Assembly: GCA_003151515.1 (NCBI GenBank)
Contig: PLXS01000002.1
Coordinates: 1-64,000, forward strand
DNA length: 64,000 nucleotides
Source: Opitutaceae bacterium
Lineage (GTDB): Bacteria > Verrucomicrobiota > Verrucomicrobiia > Opitutales > Opitutaceae
Direction of reading: 5' to 3'
Part shown: in pieces, positions 8,289-17,402 of the stretch
Layout of the letters: the number at the start of each line of letters is the position of its first letter
How positions within the stretch are numbered: the first letter of the stretch is position 1
Program-made: the position numbers and the translations under genes
Notes under the pieces: generated by a model
What the model was told of the DNA's origin: nothing
Seen by the model: only the letters and a program-made list of their open reading frames with translations
Database searches by the model: none

Positions 8289-9665
8289 ATGGCGCCGAGC
8301 GTGCTCATCGTCGACGACGAAAAACACACTCGCGAGGGCCTGCAGCAGGCCCTCGCGGAGGGCTATGACGTGAGCGTGGCCGCGAGCGCCGACGAGGCGT
8401 TCAACCTGATGGACGCCCAGCCCTTCGACGTCGTCCTCACGGACTTGAGGATGCCCGGCAAGTCGGGCCTCAAGGTGATCGACCGCGCTCTCGCGATGCC
8501 GAACAAGCCGGCGGTGCTCATGATGACGGCCTACGGCAACATCGACACAGCGGTCGAGGCCATGAGGCGGGGCGCGGTCGACTTTCTCACCAAGCCCGTG
8601 AACATCGAGCGCCTGGACGTTCTCATCCGCCGGGCGCTCAAGGCGAAGACGCTCGAGGTGGAGGTTCAGCAGCTCCACGAGCGCCTCGACGAGAGGTTCA
8701 GCCTGGACTCGATCGTGGGCGAGTCGCCGCTCATCAAGGAGATCATCGAGCGCGTCAAGAAGGTCGCCCAGTCCAGGGCCACGATCCTCATCGAGGGCGA
8801 GTCGGGCACGGGCAAGGAGCAGGTGGCCCAGGCGATCCACCAGTCGAGCCCGCGAGCCCGCGGGCCTTTCATCGCCGTCCACTGCGCGGCCCTGACGGAG
8901 AGCCTTCTCGAGAGTGAGCTCTTCGGCCACGAGCGCGGCTCGTTCACCGGCGCCACCGAGAGGCGGATCGGCCGCTTCGAGTCCGCCGACGGAGGCACGC
9001 TGTTCCTTGACGAGATAGGGGAGATCTCCGGTGCGATCCAGGTGAAGCTCCTGAGGTTCCTCGAGACCAAGTCGATCGAGCGGGTGGGGGGCTCCAAGAC
9101 GATCGAGCTCAACGTGCGCCTCGTCGCGGCGACCAACCGCGGCCTCGAGCAGCTCGTGCGCGAGGGCAAATTCCGCGAGGACCTGTTCTTCCGCCTCGAC
9201 GTGGTGCGGTTCGTGATGCCGCCCCTGCGCGAGAGGAGGGAGGACATCCCGGCCCTGCTCAGTCACTTCATCAAGAGCCTCTCGGCCGAGAACGGCGTGC
9301 CGCCGATCGAGATCGAGCCCGGGGCCATGAGGACGCTGCAGGCGTACGCGTGGCCGGGGAACATCCGCGAGCTGCGCAATTTCTGCGAGAACGCGGTCGT
9401 CCTCCGCAAGGGCGGCAAGCTGACCGAGTTCGACCTGGACCCGAGGTTCCGCGGCGCGCCGGCGTCCGGGCCCGCGGCCGGGCAGCAGGGCGCGGCCTCC
9501 TCCTCGACGCTGTCCGTCGAGCAGAACGAGAAGCGGATCCTGCGCGAGGCCCTCATCAAGTCGCGCGGCAACCGCACCAAGGCCGCGCAGCTCATGGGAA
9601 TCAGCCGCAGGACCCTGCATCGCAAGATCGCCCAATGGCCTGAGCTCGACGTGATCGATAAATGA
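8289..9665 (+). CDS. sigma-54-dependent response regulator, NtrC family
   Basis: A 458-residue activator. The receiver domain (1-115) has the phospho-Asp D52 in 'VVLTDLRMPG' and K102 in 'FLTKP'. The AAA+ domain (about 138-370) has Walker A 'GESGTGKE' (170-177), Walker B 'GGTLFLDEIGE' (235-245) and the sigma-54 contact loop 'GSFTGA' (217-222), where Ser replaces the usual first Ala. A Fis-type helix-turn-helix closes the protein ('GNRTKAAQLMGISRRTLHRK'). The stop overlaps the glycosyltransferase start (ATGA), tying it to the exopolysaccharide genes downstream, and the kinase at 4788 is the best partner candidate. Confidence 0.95.
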   Translation: MAPSVLIVDDEKHTREGLQQALAEGYDVSVAASADEAFNLMDAQPFDVVLTDLRMPGKSGLKVIDRALAMPNKPAVLMMTAYGNIDTAVEAMRRGAVDFLTKPVNIERLDVLIRRALKAKTLEVEVQQLHERLDERFSLDSIVGESPLIKEIIERVKKVAQSRATILIEGESGTGKEQVAQAIHQSSPRARGPFIAVHCAALTESLLESELFGHERGSFTGATERRIGRFESADGGTLFLDEIGEISGAIQVKLLRFLETKSIERVGGSKTIELNVRLVAATNRGLEQLVREGKFREDLFFRLDVVRFVMPPLRERREDIPALLSHFIKSLSAENGVPPIEIEPGAMRTLQAYAWPGNIRELRNFCENAVVLRKGGKLTEFDLDPRFRGAPASGPAAGQQGAASSSTLSVEQNEKRILREALIKSRGNRTKAAQLMGISRRTLHRKIAQWPELDVIDK

Positions 9666-11446
9666 CCGGACGCCCGCGCACGACGCAGGAGCTGATCCAC
9701 TGGCTCGAGATGGGCGGGGGGGCGAAGTGGGTGCGCGTGGGTGCGCTGGTCGTCTGCGGCCTCGCTGTGTCGGTTCTCGTCAGCTGGAAGCAGTTCCACG
9801 GCGCGCCGAGCGAGGCTACCCTGGCCCAGGCCGACCTCGCCCGCCAGATCGCCCAGGGGCGCGGGTTCACGACGCAGGTCAACTATCCCCAGGTGGTCGC
9901 CTTCATGAAGGCGCGGGGCGTGCGCTTCGACGCCGGCCGGCCCTACCCGGAGGTCTACCAGGCCCCGATGTACCCTATCGTGATCGCAGCAGCGCTGCGC
10001 ATCCTTCCGCATGCGGCCAGGGACGCGCTCTTCGGACCGCAGGCGCCGCCGCCCTACGGGTTCGGCGCGGACTACCTCCTGCTGGCCCTGAACCTTGCGC
10101 TCTTCTGGCTGGCCATCTGGCTGGCGTTCACGCTCGCCCGCCGGCTGTTCGGCGCGCCGGCGGCCTGGCTCGCGGCGCTCGCTCTCTTTGTCTCGGTCCC
10201 GGCTTGGCAGCAGGTCGTGGCGGTGAACGGCTCGGCGCTCATGATGGTGCTCTCCCTGGGGGCGTTCCACGCCTGGTGGAGGGCGGAGGTGGCCGAGGAC
10301 CCCGCCCGGACAACCCGGCCGCTCGCCGCCCTGGGGGCCCTCTGCGGCGCGCTCTTCCTCTGCGAGTACTCGGCGGGTGTCATCGCGATCGTCGCGGCCT
10401 GGGCCTCGGCGCTGCGCTTCGCGGGCAGGGAGCGCCTGCGCGCGCCCGCGCTCGTCCTCGCAGGATTCGCGTTGGTCGCCGGCCCGTGGGTCGTGCGCAA
10501 CATGCTCGTCACGGGATTGCCGGTCGGGCTCGCGGTGCAGAACGTCGCGCTCAAGGCGGGCGACTCCACGGCCGAGCCCTCGGTGGTGCGCGCCACACTC
10601 TCGGCGACCCTCCCCCAGATAGACGTCAACAAGGTGGCCAACAAGGCCCTGACCTACGCCCAGGATTGCCTGAGGTCGCGCGTGTGGTCGGGCGGCGCCA
10701 TGTGGTTCACGGCTTTCTTCGCCGCCGGCTGGCTCTACGTTTTCAAGTCGAGGCCCGTCAACAGGCTGCGCTGGATCTTCGTGATCTCGCTCGCGGCGCT
10801 CATCGCCTCCCAGGCGGCCTTCAACTCCGGCGACAGCGAGAGGCAGGCCTCGGCGTGGCTCTGCCCCCTTATCATCGTCTTCGGGGCGGGCTTCTTCTTC
10901 GTGCTCCTTGGCAGCCATCCGCTCCTGTCGTCCTGGCCCAGGGCTTGCGCCTCGGCGCTGCTATTGCTGCAGGCGCTCCCGCTCATGCACGACGCGCTGG
11001 ATCCCCACTGGCTGCACTTCAGCTACCCGCCCTACTTTCCCCAGCTGCTCCAGGGCATGAGCCGGCAGCTGCGCGCCTCCGGGATGGAGGGCCGGTACGG
11101 CCTGATGGCGGACATCCCGGCCGGGCTCGCCTGGTACGGCAACAGCCGCACGTGGGCTCAGCCCGCCACCCTGCACGACTTCTACGCCGTCCAGGTCGAG
11201 CAGCCGACGGGCGAGCTGCTGCTGACGCCGAAGACCCTCGACCGCCCCTTCTTCTCCGACCTGAACGCCCGCTCGAAGGCCCCAGCCTTCCTCGTGCCAT
11301 ACGCCCCCAGGATCGGGGAATGGGGCGAGGTCTACGGGGGCCTCCTGACCGGGTCCCTGCCCAGGGAATTCCCGCTGTCCGTGCCGTCCAGGATATCCGA
11401 AAATCTCTACGTGCTCGTGAACCCGGCCCTGCCGGCGGTTCGCTAG
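9662..11446 (+). CDS. multi-pass membrane glycosyltransferase-like protein (GT-C/ArnT-PMT type)
   Basis: A 594-residue protein with about 10-11 transmembrane helices through residue 470 and a soluble C-terminal part (from 'MSRQLRASGMEGRYGLMADIP'). The arrangement and the N-terminal luminal loop after helix 1 resemble dolichyl/undecaprenyl-phosphate-sugar transferases of the GT39/GT83 class, which would glycosylate lipids or proteins on the outer face of the inner membrane. I did not find an unambiguous DE motif, so the enzyme class is inferred from topology. It is coupled by ATGA overlap to the sigma-54 activator and precedes the porin and autokinase genes. Confidence 0.7.
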   Translation: MTGRPRTTQELIHWLEMGGGAKWVRVGALVVCGLAVSVLVSWKQFHGAPSEATLAQADLARQIAQGRGFTTQVNYPQVVAFMKARGVRFDAGRPYPEVYQAPMYPIVIAAALRILPHAARDALFGPQAPPPYGFGADYLLLALNLALFWLAIWLAFTLARRLFGAPAAWLAALALFVSVPAWQQVVAVNGSALMMVLSLGAFHAWWRAEVAEDPARTTRPLAALGALCGALFLCEYSAGVIAIVAAWASALRFAGRERLRAPALVLAGFALVAGPWVVRNMLVTGLPVGLAVQNVALKAGDSTAEPSVVRATLSATLPQIDVNKVANKALTYAQDCLRSRVWSGGAMWFTAFFAAGWLYVFKSRPVNRLRWIFVISLAALIASQAAFNSGDSERQASAWLCPLIIVFGAGFFFVLLGSHPLLSSWPRACASALLLLQALPLMHDALDPHWLHFSYPPYFPQLLQGMSRQLRASGMEGRYGLMADIPAGLAWYGNSRTWAQPATLHDFYAVQVEQPTGELLLTPKTLDRPFFSDLNARSKAPAFLVPYAPRIGEWGEVYGGLLTGSLPREFPLSVPSRISENLYVLVNPALPAVR

Positions 11447-11535
11447 CAGCGGCGACCCTGCGCACGCACAAGGAATTGCTCTTGCCAGTACTTAGCGATA
11501 TGGCACGCTGCCCCGCGTACTCCGGCTTATTATCG

Positions 11536-12714
11536 ATGAGAGTCTTACCCATCGTCGCGGCAGCGTCGTCCCTAGGGCTTTGCGCCCTCGCGCGTGCCGT
11601 CTATGCGCCGATTCCGGAGCTCGAGCAGGGCAAGGATTTCTCCCTGTCGATCCAGAGCGGCATCAGCTATAACAACAACATATTCGGTGCGGCATCGGAC
11701 GCGATCGGCAGCTTCGACTTCATGGTGTCGCCGAGGCTCGCGTACAACGTGTCGGTGACGAACCAGACGTTCTTTTCGGCCTCTTACAGTCCAAGCCTCG
11801 ACTATTTCGACAACCGCCCCGGCACCAAGACCGTGTACAGCCATGCCCTTGAGGCGCGGGTTGCCCACTCCTTCTCGCAGTCGTCGGTCCTGGACGTGAC
11901 TGACCGCTATTCCTACAACCAGAACCCCGAGGCGCTCCTGAACGGCACGCCCGTAAACACGGACCAGACCCTCGAGAGCAACGAATTCGACGGCCGTTAC
12001 ACCTTCGCCCCGACGGAGCAGCTCGGCATGGTGCTCAAGGCGAGGAGCGTCTACTACGACTACACAAACCCGTTTCTCAGCGACCTGCTGAACCGCTTTG
12101 AGAACCTCTACGGTCTGGAGTTCGACTACACAATGGACCCGAGGCTCAAGCTGGCCGGCGAGTACCGGCACCAGGACGTCGACTACTCTAACGACCCGTC
12201 GCAGAACAACAAGCACTCGGATTTCCTGATGGCGGGCTTCGACTACGCGGTCGGGCCGCAGTTGACCTCGAGCATCCGGGTCGGCGGCGAGTACCGCCAG
12301 CGCGCCGGACTGTCGTCGGAGACGACCCCGTACGTCGAGATCTCGGGCAAGTACGACTACGCCAAGGGCTCCTTCGTGAGCGTCGGCTACACGTACAGCC
12401 TTGAGGAGACCTCGAACCCCGCGCTCTTTTCGGACGAGAAGCTCAACCGCATGTTCGTGAACGTCCAGCACGCCTTCAGCCCGCTGATAGTCGGATCGGC
12501 GTCCTTCGACTATGAGCCGGCGGCGCTCAACGGGCGCAACGGGCAGGCGGACATCAACGAGGATTCGACCCACACCGGGGCTGCGCTCACGTACCTGCCG
12601 GCGAAGAACTGGACTGTCACCGCGTCCTACGACTACGACTTTGTGGACTCGGGGATCAGCAACCGTGGCATGAACCGGTCCCGCGTGGGCATAAGCACCA
12701 AGGTGCAGTTCTGA
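11536..12714 (+). CDS. outer-membrane beta-barrel protein of an exopolysaccharide locus
   Basis: A 392-residue protein with a signal peptide (cleavage near 'LARAVYA') followed by repeated amphipathic strands such as 'FSLSIQSGISYNNNIFG', 'GEYRHQDVDYSND' and 'VSVGYTYSLEETS', ending in the aromatic C-terminal 'GISTKVQF' expected for BAM-inserted barrels. About 16-18 strands are apparent. It resembles the putative beta-barrel porin 2 family that accompanies EPS/Wzc genes. The frame runs on upstream through the glycosyltransferase gene in another register, but the signal peptide fixes the start at ATG 11536. It lies 31 bp before the autokinase gene. Confidence 0.85.
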   Translation: MRVLPIVAAASSLGLCALARAVYAPIPELEQGKDFSLSIQSGISYNNNIFGAASDAIGSFDFMVSPRLAYNVSVTNQTFFSASYSPSLDYFDNRPGTKTVYSHALEARVAHSFSQSSVLDVTDRYSYNQNPEALLNGTPVNTDQTLESNEFDGRYTFAPTEQLGMVLKARSVYYDYTNPFLSDLLNRFENLYGLEFDYTMDPRLKLAGEYRHQDVDYSNDPSQNNKHSDFLMAGFDYAVGPQLTSSIRVGGEYRQRAGLSSETTPYVEISGKYDYAKGSFVSVGYTYSLEETSNPALFSDEKLNRMFVNVQHAFSPLIVGSASFDYEPAALNGRNGQADINEDSTHTGAALTYLPAKNWTVTASYDYDFVDSGISNRGMNRSRVGISTKVQF

Positions 12715-12745
12715 GGGCCGCCCCAAGGCGGGCGCGCGACAGACC

Positions 12746-14890
12746 ATGGCATCGTCCTCCGGCTCGAAGGGAAGCGCGTCCCTCGCCGACCTCTTCAATG
12801 TCCTTCGGCTGCGGCGCTCGCTGATCGCCCTGATCGCGGGGGCCGTGCTCGTCACCACGCTCGTCTTCACGGCGTTGCTTCCCCGCTGGTACAGGGCCAC
12901 GACCAAGGTCCGCGTGGAGAAGCCCGAGAGCGACGTGAAGCTTTTCCAGGCGGCGGCAAGCGGCGCCTACGACCCGTACTTCCTGCAGGACCAGTGGAAG
13001 ATCATGCAGTCAGAGAAGATAATCTACCCGGTCATCGACAGGCTTAACCTCAACTCGAGGCTCGCGGCCTCAATCGGCGCCGTGGGCTCGACGCCCACAT
13101 CCGACATCACCTACCTCTACATCACGAGAAAGATGCTCGTCGTGGAGTCCCAGAGGAGCTCCTCCCTGATCGAGATCAACGTCCTTGCCCAGGAGCCGGC
13201 GCTCGCGGCGGACATCGCCAACGAGATCGCCCGGGTCTACTCGGACGACCGCATAGCGCTGGCGACGTCGCAGCAGAGGGAGGGCATGGCGCAGCTCAAG
13301 AAGGAGCTCGCCGACCAGGAGGGGGTCGTCAGGACGCAGCGCGACACCGTCGAGAAGCTGCGCAAGGACCTGAACATCTCCGGCGTCGACCTTAACGTTA
13401 AGTACTCGGACATGGAGATCGAGACGCTGCGCCAGATGCAGAACTCCCTCATCGCCCTGCGCGTCGACGCAATCGGAAGGAAGACGCGCTGGGAGCGATT
13501 CAGGAGCATACCGCTCGAGGACCGCATCGGCCTCGTCAATTCCGAGCTGATCCCCGACCAGAACATCGAGAACCTCCTGCAGGCCTACTTAGTCGCGGAC
13601 CAGAAGGTGACCCAGCTCAAGTCCCGGCTCGGGGAGGCGCACCCTGACCTAGTCGCCGCGATACAGAACCGCGCGAAGATCAGGGAGCAGCTGGAGTCGC
13701 TTCTGCGCGGCTACGAGAGCGGGCTCGAGTCGGCCTACAAGGAGGCCGAGGCCAGGGTGGACGAGCTGGAGACCCAGCTTGCGAAGGCCAAGGTCGACCA
13801 GATCCTCTCTGCGCGGGACCGCATGCGCCCGTTCGAGGAGGCGACCCAGCGGCTGGACGACGAGACGCGCCTGTACACGACGCTACGGCTCACGCTGCGC
13901 CAGCGCGAGATAGACTTCCAGGTGCCCAAGAGGACGATCGAGATCCTGAACACCGCCGAGCCTCCGAGGCGCCCCTACCGCCCGAGCTGGCTCCTCAACA
14001 TCGCGAGCGCCCTCGTGTTCGGCTGCCTCCTGGGCGTCGGCACCGCCCTCACGCTCGAGTACTTCGACACGAGCCTGCGCGACGTCGCCGACATCGAGGA
14101 CAAGCTCAAGATCCCCGTCCTGGGGGTCATCCCCCACAACCCGGACCCCATGGGCTCGGACCGGGACGAGCCCCAGGAGGCCGAGCCCTACCGCGTCCTG
14201 CACACGAATATCAACCTGACGCTCAAGGCCGGGCAGTGCGCGACTCTTGTGATCTTCTCCGCGGGCCCCGCCGAGGGCAAGAGCACGACCATCTGCAGGC
14301 TCGCGCACCTGATGGGGGCGTACGGGGAGCGCGTGCTCCTCGTGGACGGGGACCTGCGCCGGCCGGCGCAGCACCACCTCGCCGGGTGCCCGCGCTCCCC
14401 TGGCCTGAGCGACGTGCTCGCCGGGCGGTGCGAGATCGGCGCCGCGATACGCAAGGCCGTGGCCCCGAACGTCGACCTCCTGACAAGCGGTGGCATGCCC
14501 GGGTTCACGCTGAGCCTGCTCTACGCGAACCGCCTGCGCGAGCTCCTGGCCTCGCTCAGGGGCAGCTACGACAGGATCCTGCTCGACTCGCCGCCGATCA
14601 TCGGCGTCAGCGACTCGAGCCTGCTCGCCGGGCTCGCCGACGGGGTTATCCTCCTCATCCAGCACAGGCGAAACCCCGCGAGCATGGTTTTGCGCGCTCA
14701 GCAGACGATCGTGGGGCTCAAGACGCCGATTATCGGCGCGGTCCTCACCCAGGTGCCCAGGGGATCAGGGGAGGACTACGGCTACTACACCCAGGCCTAC
14801 TCGTATTACTCTGGGCGGCACAAGGATGGCTCCGGGCGCGGCAGGCGCAAGGATTCGCAGTCGGGCTCCGAGAGCATAGACCTCAAATGA
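12746..14890 (+). CDS. polysaccharide co-polymerase / BY-type tyrosine autokinase (Wzc-like)
   Basis: A 714-residue inner-membrane protein. A Wzz-type domain is held between helices at about 26-48 and 413-437, separated by long coiled coils (residues 160-390). The cytosolic BY-kinase domain has Walker A 'SAGPAEGKST' (about 507-516), Walker A' 'LLVDGDLRRP' and Walker B 'RILLDSPP'. The C-terminus carries the tyrosine cluster 'YGYYTQAYSYYSG', the usual autophosphorylation site that cycles polymer length and export. It controls chain length and export of capsule or EPS; the adjacent barrel likely forms the outer-membrane part. It is the last gene before tRNA-Gly and the mobile elements. Confidence 0.93.
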   Translation: MASSSGSKGSASLADLFNVLRLRRSLIALIAGAVLVTTLVFTALLPRWYRATTKVRVEKPESDVKLFQAAASGAYDPYFLQDQWKIMQSEKIIYPVIDRLNLNSRLAASIGAVGSTPTSDITYLYITRKMLVVESQRSSSLIEINVLAQEPALAADIANEIARVYSDDRIALATSQQREGMAQLKKELADQEGVVRTQRDTVEKLRKDLNISGVDLNVKYSDMEIETLRQMQNSLIALRVDAIGRKTRWERFRSIPLEDRIGLVNSELIPDQNIENLLQAYLVADQKVTQLKSRLGEAHPDLVAAIQNRAKIREQLESLLRGYESGLESAYKEAEARVDELETQLAKAKVDQILSARDRMRPFEEATQRLDDETRLYTTLRLTLRQREIDFQVPKRTIEILNTAEPPRRPYRPSWLLNIASALVFGCLLGVGTALTLEYFDTSLRDVADIEDKLKIPVLGVIPHNPDPMGSDRDEPQEAEPYRVLHTNINLTLKAGQCATLVIFSAGPAEGKSTTICRLAHLMGAYGERVLLVDGDLRRPAQHHLAGCPRSPGLSDVLAGRCEIGAAIRKAVAPNVDLLTSGGMPGFTLSLLYANRLRELLASLRGSYDRILLDSPPIIGVSDSSLLAGLADGVILLIQHRRNPASMVLRAQQTIVGLKTPIIGAVLTQVPRGSGEDYGYYTQAYSYYSGRHKDGSGRGRRKDSQSGSESIDLK

Positions 14891-14935
14891 TGTTGACGGC
14901 GGCTGGGGCGGGGAATCTCATGCAACCCCTGATTT

Positions 14936-14983
<48 letters not shown>

Positions 14984-15011
<28 letters not shown>

Positions 15012-15180
15012 TTTCTGAGAGGACCCCTGGCGGCGACGCCTGGGGTCTTCTTGCGTCTAAGCGCGACAGATGGATGGGGATGCGTTAAACTGGACTTCCA
15101 GTTCGTTGCGACTGGCTGCGACTGGCAAGGACCGGCTGCGACCCGAAGATGTGTGTGAATCTGTGTGTATGTGGCGTGGG
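14984..15180. repeat. attL core plus left terminal block of tandem element 1
   Basis: Bases 14984-15014 (31 bp, the tRNA-Gly 3' end plus TTT) recur exactly at 20490-20520 and 25391-25421. Identity with the second copy is perfect for 94 bp (to 15077), and the match continues to about 15180. Inside lies a run with a 10-bp period, unit TGCGACTGGC, with TGCGAC at 15107, 15117 and 15137 and a degenerate unit at 15127. Then comes 'tgtgtgtgaatctgtgtg' (within 15148-15168), 164 bp from the core start in both copies. These look like recombinase or accessory-protein arm sites. Confidence 0.9.
15022..15051 (+). terminator. element-borne terminator behind tRNA-Gly
   Basis: Stem GACCCC (15022-15027) pairs with GGGGTC (15042-15047). 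After a T-T mismatch, GGCG pairs with CGCC around a GCGA tetraloop, and TCTTCTT follows. It ends the tRNA transcript in place of the original chromosomal terminator, which now lies behind attR at 25425. An identical copy is at 20528-20557. Confidence 0.7.
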
Positions 15181-15219
15181 CTCTAAATGGGGTCTTTTCA
15201 CTAACCGCACTATCGCCTT

Positions 15220-16014
15220 TCATCCGAAAACACCGAATCCCCGGAGAAGGCTCCAGACGCCTACACCAGCAATTGGCAAGCCAGAGAAGCGTCCGCCCTG
15301 CGCGCCAAACGGGGCCAGTTTTTCGAGGAGAACGAATACGGTGAGCGCAGCGATCCACCACAAATTCATCACGCCGCCGACAAACAGAAGCATCATGAGC
15401 GCCCAGCAGCAGCCCAGGCAGAAAAGACCATGGGCAACGCCCAGATGAAAGCCGCCTGCCACCCCGGCTCTCCAATGCCTCGTGATGAACTCGGCGGGCG
15501 AGCGGCATGACTCAAGGCAGGCGCGCTTGAAGGGCGTAAATTGAAATATACCGGCCACGATGAGAAGAGCGCCGCCGAATTTGCTGTCCTGCGCATCCAT
15601 CATCGGCGACAGAAGCAGCCACCCTGCAAGCAAACGCTGCAGCACGGTCGCAACAAGGCTGAAGACCGTCCAGACTAGGAGATAGCCGCCGGCGAACGCA
15701 TAGACGTGGGCCGGCGTTCGGGCGCCTTCGGGGCTTTTCCGAATGACGCTTGCGTACAACAGAAACGCGGGCGCGGCAGAGGGAAGCATCATGCCCGCCA
15801 TCATCACCACCCACATAGCGAAGAGCAGCACAAGATGGCTTAAGTTCCACCTTGAGGTCATCATCCAGGCCGCCGAACCCGTCATAGGGCCGTACATGTC
15901 GAACGCCATCGGCACGATCCAGACCCAACACAGGACGATAGTAACGACGAGAGCCCCGCCGATTAGCCAGCGGTCGCGGCGCAGGAGGGATTCAACAGGA
16001 GTACGGTCGTTCAC
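15220..16014 (-). CDS. DUF2182 integral membrane protein (predicted metal-binding)
   Basis: A 264-residue protein with about six transmembrane helices. It carries the DUF2182 signature 'WVVMMAGMMLPSAAP', a cytosolic 'FKRACLESCRSP' loop and 'FCLGCCWALMML', giving several Met/Cys-rich helices suited to soft-metal binding. Family members are annotated as predicted metal-binding membrane proteins of unknown role. The upstream DUF1326 gene is only 15 bp away on the same strand, a pairing seen widely, so the two probably act together, perhaps in copper or mercury handling. That role is inference. Confidence 0.85.
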   Translation of the reverse strand: MNDRTPVESLLRRDRWLIGGALVVTIVLCWVWIVPMAFDMYGPMTGSAAWMMTSRWNLSHLVLLFAMWVVMMAGMMLPSAAPAFLLYASVIRKSPEGARTPAHVYAFAGGYLLVWTVFSLVATVLQRLLAGWLLLSPMMDAQDSKFGGALLIVAGIFQFTPFKRACLESCRSPAEFITRHWRAGVAGGFHLGVAHGLFCLGCCWALMMLLFVGGVMNLWWIAALTVFVLLEKLAPFGAQGGRFSGLPIAGVGVWSLLRGFGVFG

Positions 16015-16029
16015 TACCGCGCCAAGCCG

Positions 16030-16665
16030 TCAGCGAACAACGCCGTGCGTGCTCCAATGGATGCGCGCTAAGTGGGCGTGGGTTCCGTCAAAATCGATTT
16101 CAATCTGGCCCGATGCCTTTGCGGAACCGCTGACAAAATCGCTCTCGGTAAATTCAAAGCCGGTGGGAAGAATGACGCGAATCTGGTGTTCGGCCTTTGT
16201 CATCGGATTTCGAATCGACTCGGCGCTTCCGTCGATCAAGCCGGGCACGCTGACCTTCGCTGTGCGCGCCTTCAGATCGACCGTCAATTCGATGGGCTTG
16301 AAGACCGTCGTCAGAAGCTTCGTAACCGTCGTCGAGAACACCTGCCATATTAGTGTCCCAGGCTCCGTTTCGCGACCTTGCGACACGGCCTCGAGGGCGT
16401 CCCGCTGGCTGGCATTTGCCCTTTCGTCGATGATCGACTGGAAGATGCCGTTTCCAAGATGGATCGGTCCCGGCCACGCGGCGAGAATGCCCCAGCGCAG
16501 GCCGTCGAGAGGCACGTCCTTAAAATGCCCTTTGTCGATATGAACGAACGTGTAGGCGCGGCAGTTTCCGTGAGTGGGGGCTCCATTGAATTGACACGGG
16601 CAACCCCAGATGCAGTTGCAGTTGGAGAACTCCACGCCCTTCATGGACCATTCTGCGAGTTTCAT
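16030..16665 (-). CDS. DUF1326 domain protein
   Basis: A 211-residue cytosolic protein of the DUF1326 family. The diagnostic N-terminal cluster 'FSNCNCIWGCPCQFNG' has Cys in a CxC-x4-CxC pattern and likely binds metal. The start is ATG 16665 with AAGGA eight bases upstream; an in-frame start 30 bp earlier is possible but the family begins 'MKLAEWSMKG'. It is the first gene of a two-gene operon with DUF2182. It is cargo of element 1 and less GC-rich than the backbone. Confidence 0.85.
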   Translation of the reverse strand: MKLAEWSMKGVEFSNCNCIWGCPCQFNGAPTHGNCRAYTFVHIDKGHFKDVPLDGLRWGILAAWPGPIHLGNGIFQSIIDERANASQRDALEAVSQGRETEPGTLIWQVFSTTVTKLLTTVFKPIELTVDLKARTAKVSVPGLIDGSAESIRNPMTKAEHQIRVILPTGFEFTESDFVSGSAKASGQIEIDFDGTHAHLARIHWSTHGVVR

Positions 16666-17004
16666 AGGAGGTTCCTTTAGGTTTTCGCAGGGCAATTAGA
16701 CTTATAAATGGCCATCATTAGCAAGTGGTTTAGCCCGGCTATTTCCGGTTTGGCTTATTTTGCTTCTCGCTGTGATACTGCTTTCGATCTTCTCACCGAC
16801 AGAGACCGCAACAATTGCGACAACAAGGCGGCTCGAACATCCTTTGCCGCGCACCCTACCGCAAAAGACTCTTGACGGCATTTTGGCGAAGCAGGTCGAT
16901 CGGGCGCGGTTTGACATGCGTTTGCACAACGCGGAGTACAAAGCAAATCTGTTCCTAACCGATGAAGAGCACCGTCGCCTTGTCGACGATGTCCTCGAAT
17001 TCGA
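16666..17004. other. non-coding stretch in element 1
   Basis: About 340 bp between the DUF1326 start and an IS3 fragment. It should hold the leftward promoter of the DUF1326-DUF2182 pair. Open frames here have no recognisable content; the reverse frame continuing from the IS3 fragment beyond its stop no longer resembles a transposase. Confidence 0.5.
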
Positions 17005-17130
17005 TCATGTCCGGTGGAACGTCTGCTCCGAGATGTTTTTCTCTCGGCACAGCTCCACGATGTTCTTGCCGCCGCCGGCATCCCGCAAAATGCGGATCTT
17101 TTCCTCTGTCGTGTGGCGTTTGCCTTTCAT
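17005..17130 (-). pseudogene. IS3-family transposase OrfA fragment
   Basis: A 41-codon remnant starting 'MKGKRHTTEEKIRILRDAG' and continuing '...GKNIVELCREKNISEQTFHR', then a stop. This is the N-terminal helix-turn-helix of IS3-type OrfA ('KRxxxEEQI..IL..A..G..v.elcr.hgIs..TfyrW'). The YRW motif and leucine zipper are missing and no OrfB is present, so it is dead. Confidence 0.8.
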
Positions 17131-17189
17131 GCTCCAGGGTCCTTTCAGGTTCCCCTGGCTAACACCAGCTCCGGCTCCGTTTCAGGCGG

Positions 17190-17402
17190 TCACGTCAGGA
17201 TCAAGAGTCCCACCATACGTCGGATCGCTAGCGCCGGCCGACCTTCTTCGCTGTACAGCGAAGAGAACGACTGTTCAAACGCAGTCCAATCGATCCGATG
17301 GGCTAGTCGGCACAGTTCGTGGCGCGGATCCAACTGCGCCGATAAATCCGGAAGCAGGAAGGAGCTCTGTCGGTCGGTCTTTGCGGCTAGTCTTGGTTTC
17401 AT
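17190..17402 (-). pseudogene. IS5-family transposase N-terminal fragment
   Basis: Seventy codons whose second half, 'HELCRLAHRIDWTAFEQSFS' then 'SLYSEEGRPALAIRRMVGLLIL', matches the DUF772 N-terminal domain of IS5-type transposases. The frame stops right after 'LLILT', before the DDE catalytic core, and no terminal inverted repeats are obvious. It is a truncated relic, adjacent to the IS3 fragment. Confidence 0.75.

Noticed and set aside
8232-9635. Long open frame antisense to the NtrC-type regulator
   Set aside because: The regulator is unambiguous on the plus strand; the mirror frame is low-complexity.
11495-11520. Sigma-54-like TGGCACG upstream of the outer-membrane barrel gene
   Set aside because: The GG-to-GC spacing is 11 instead of 10 and the -12 TTGC is not present.
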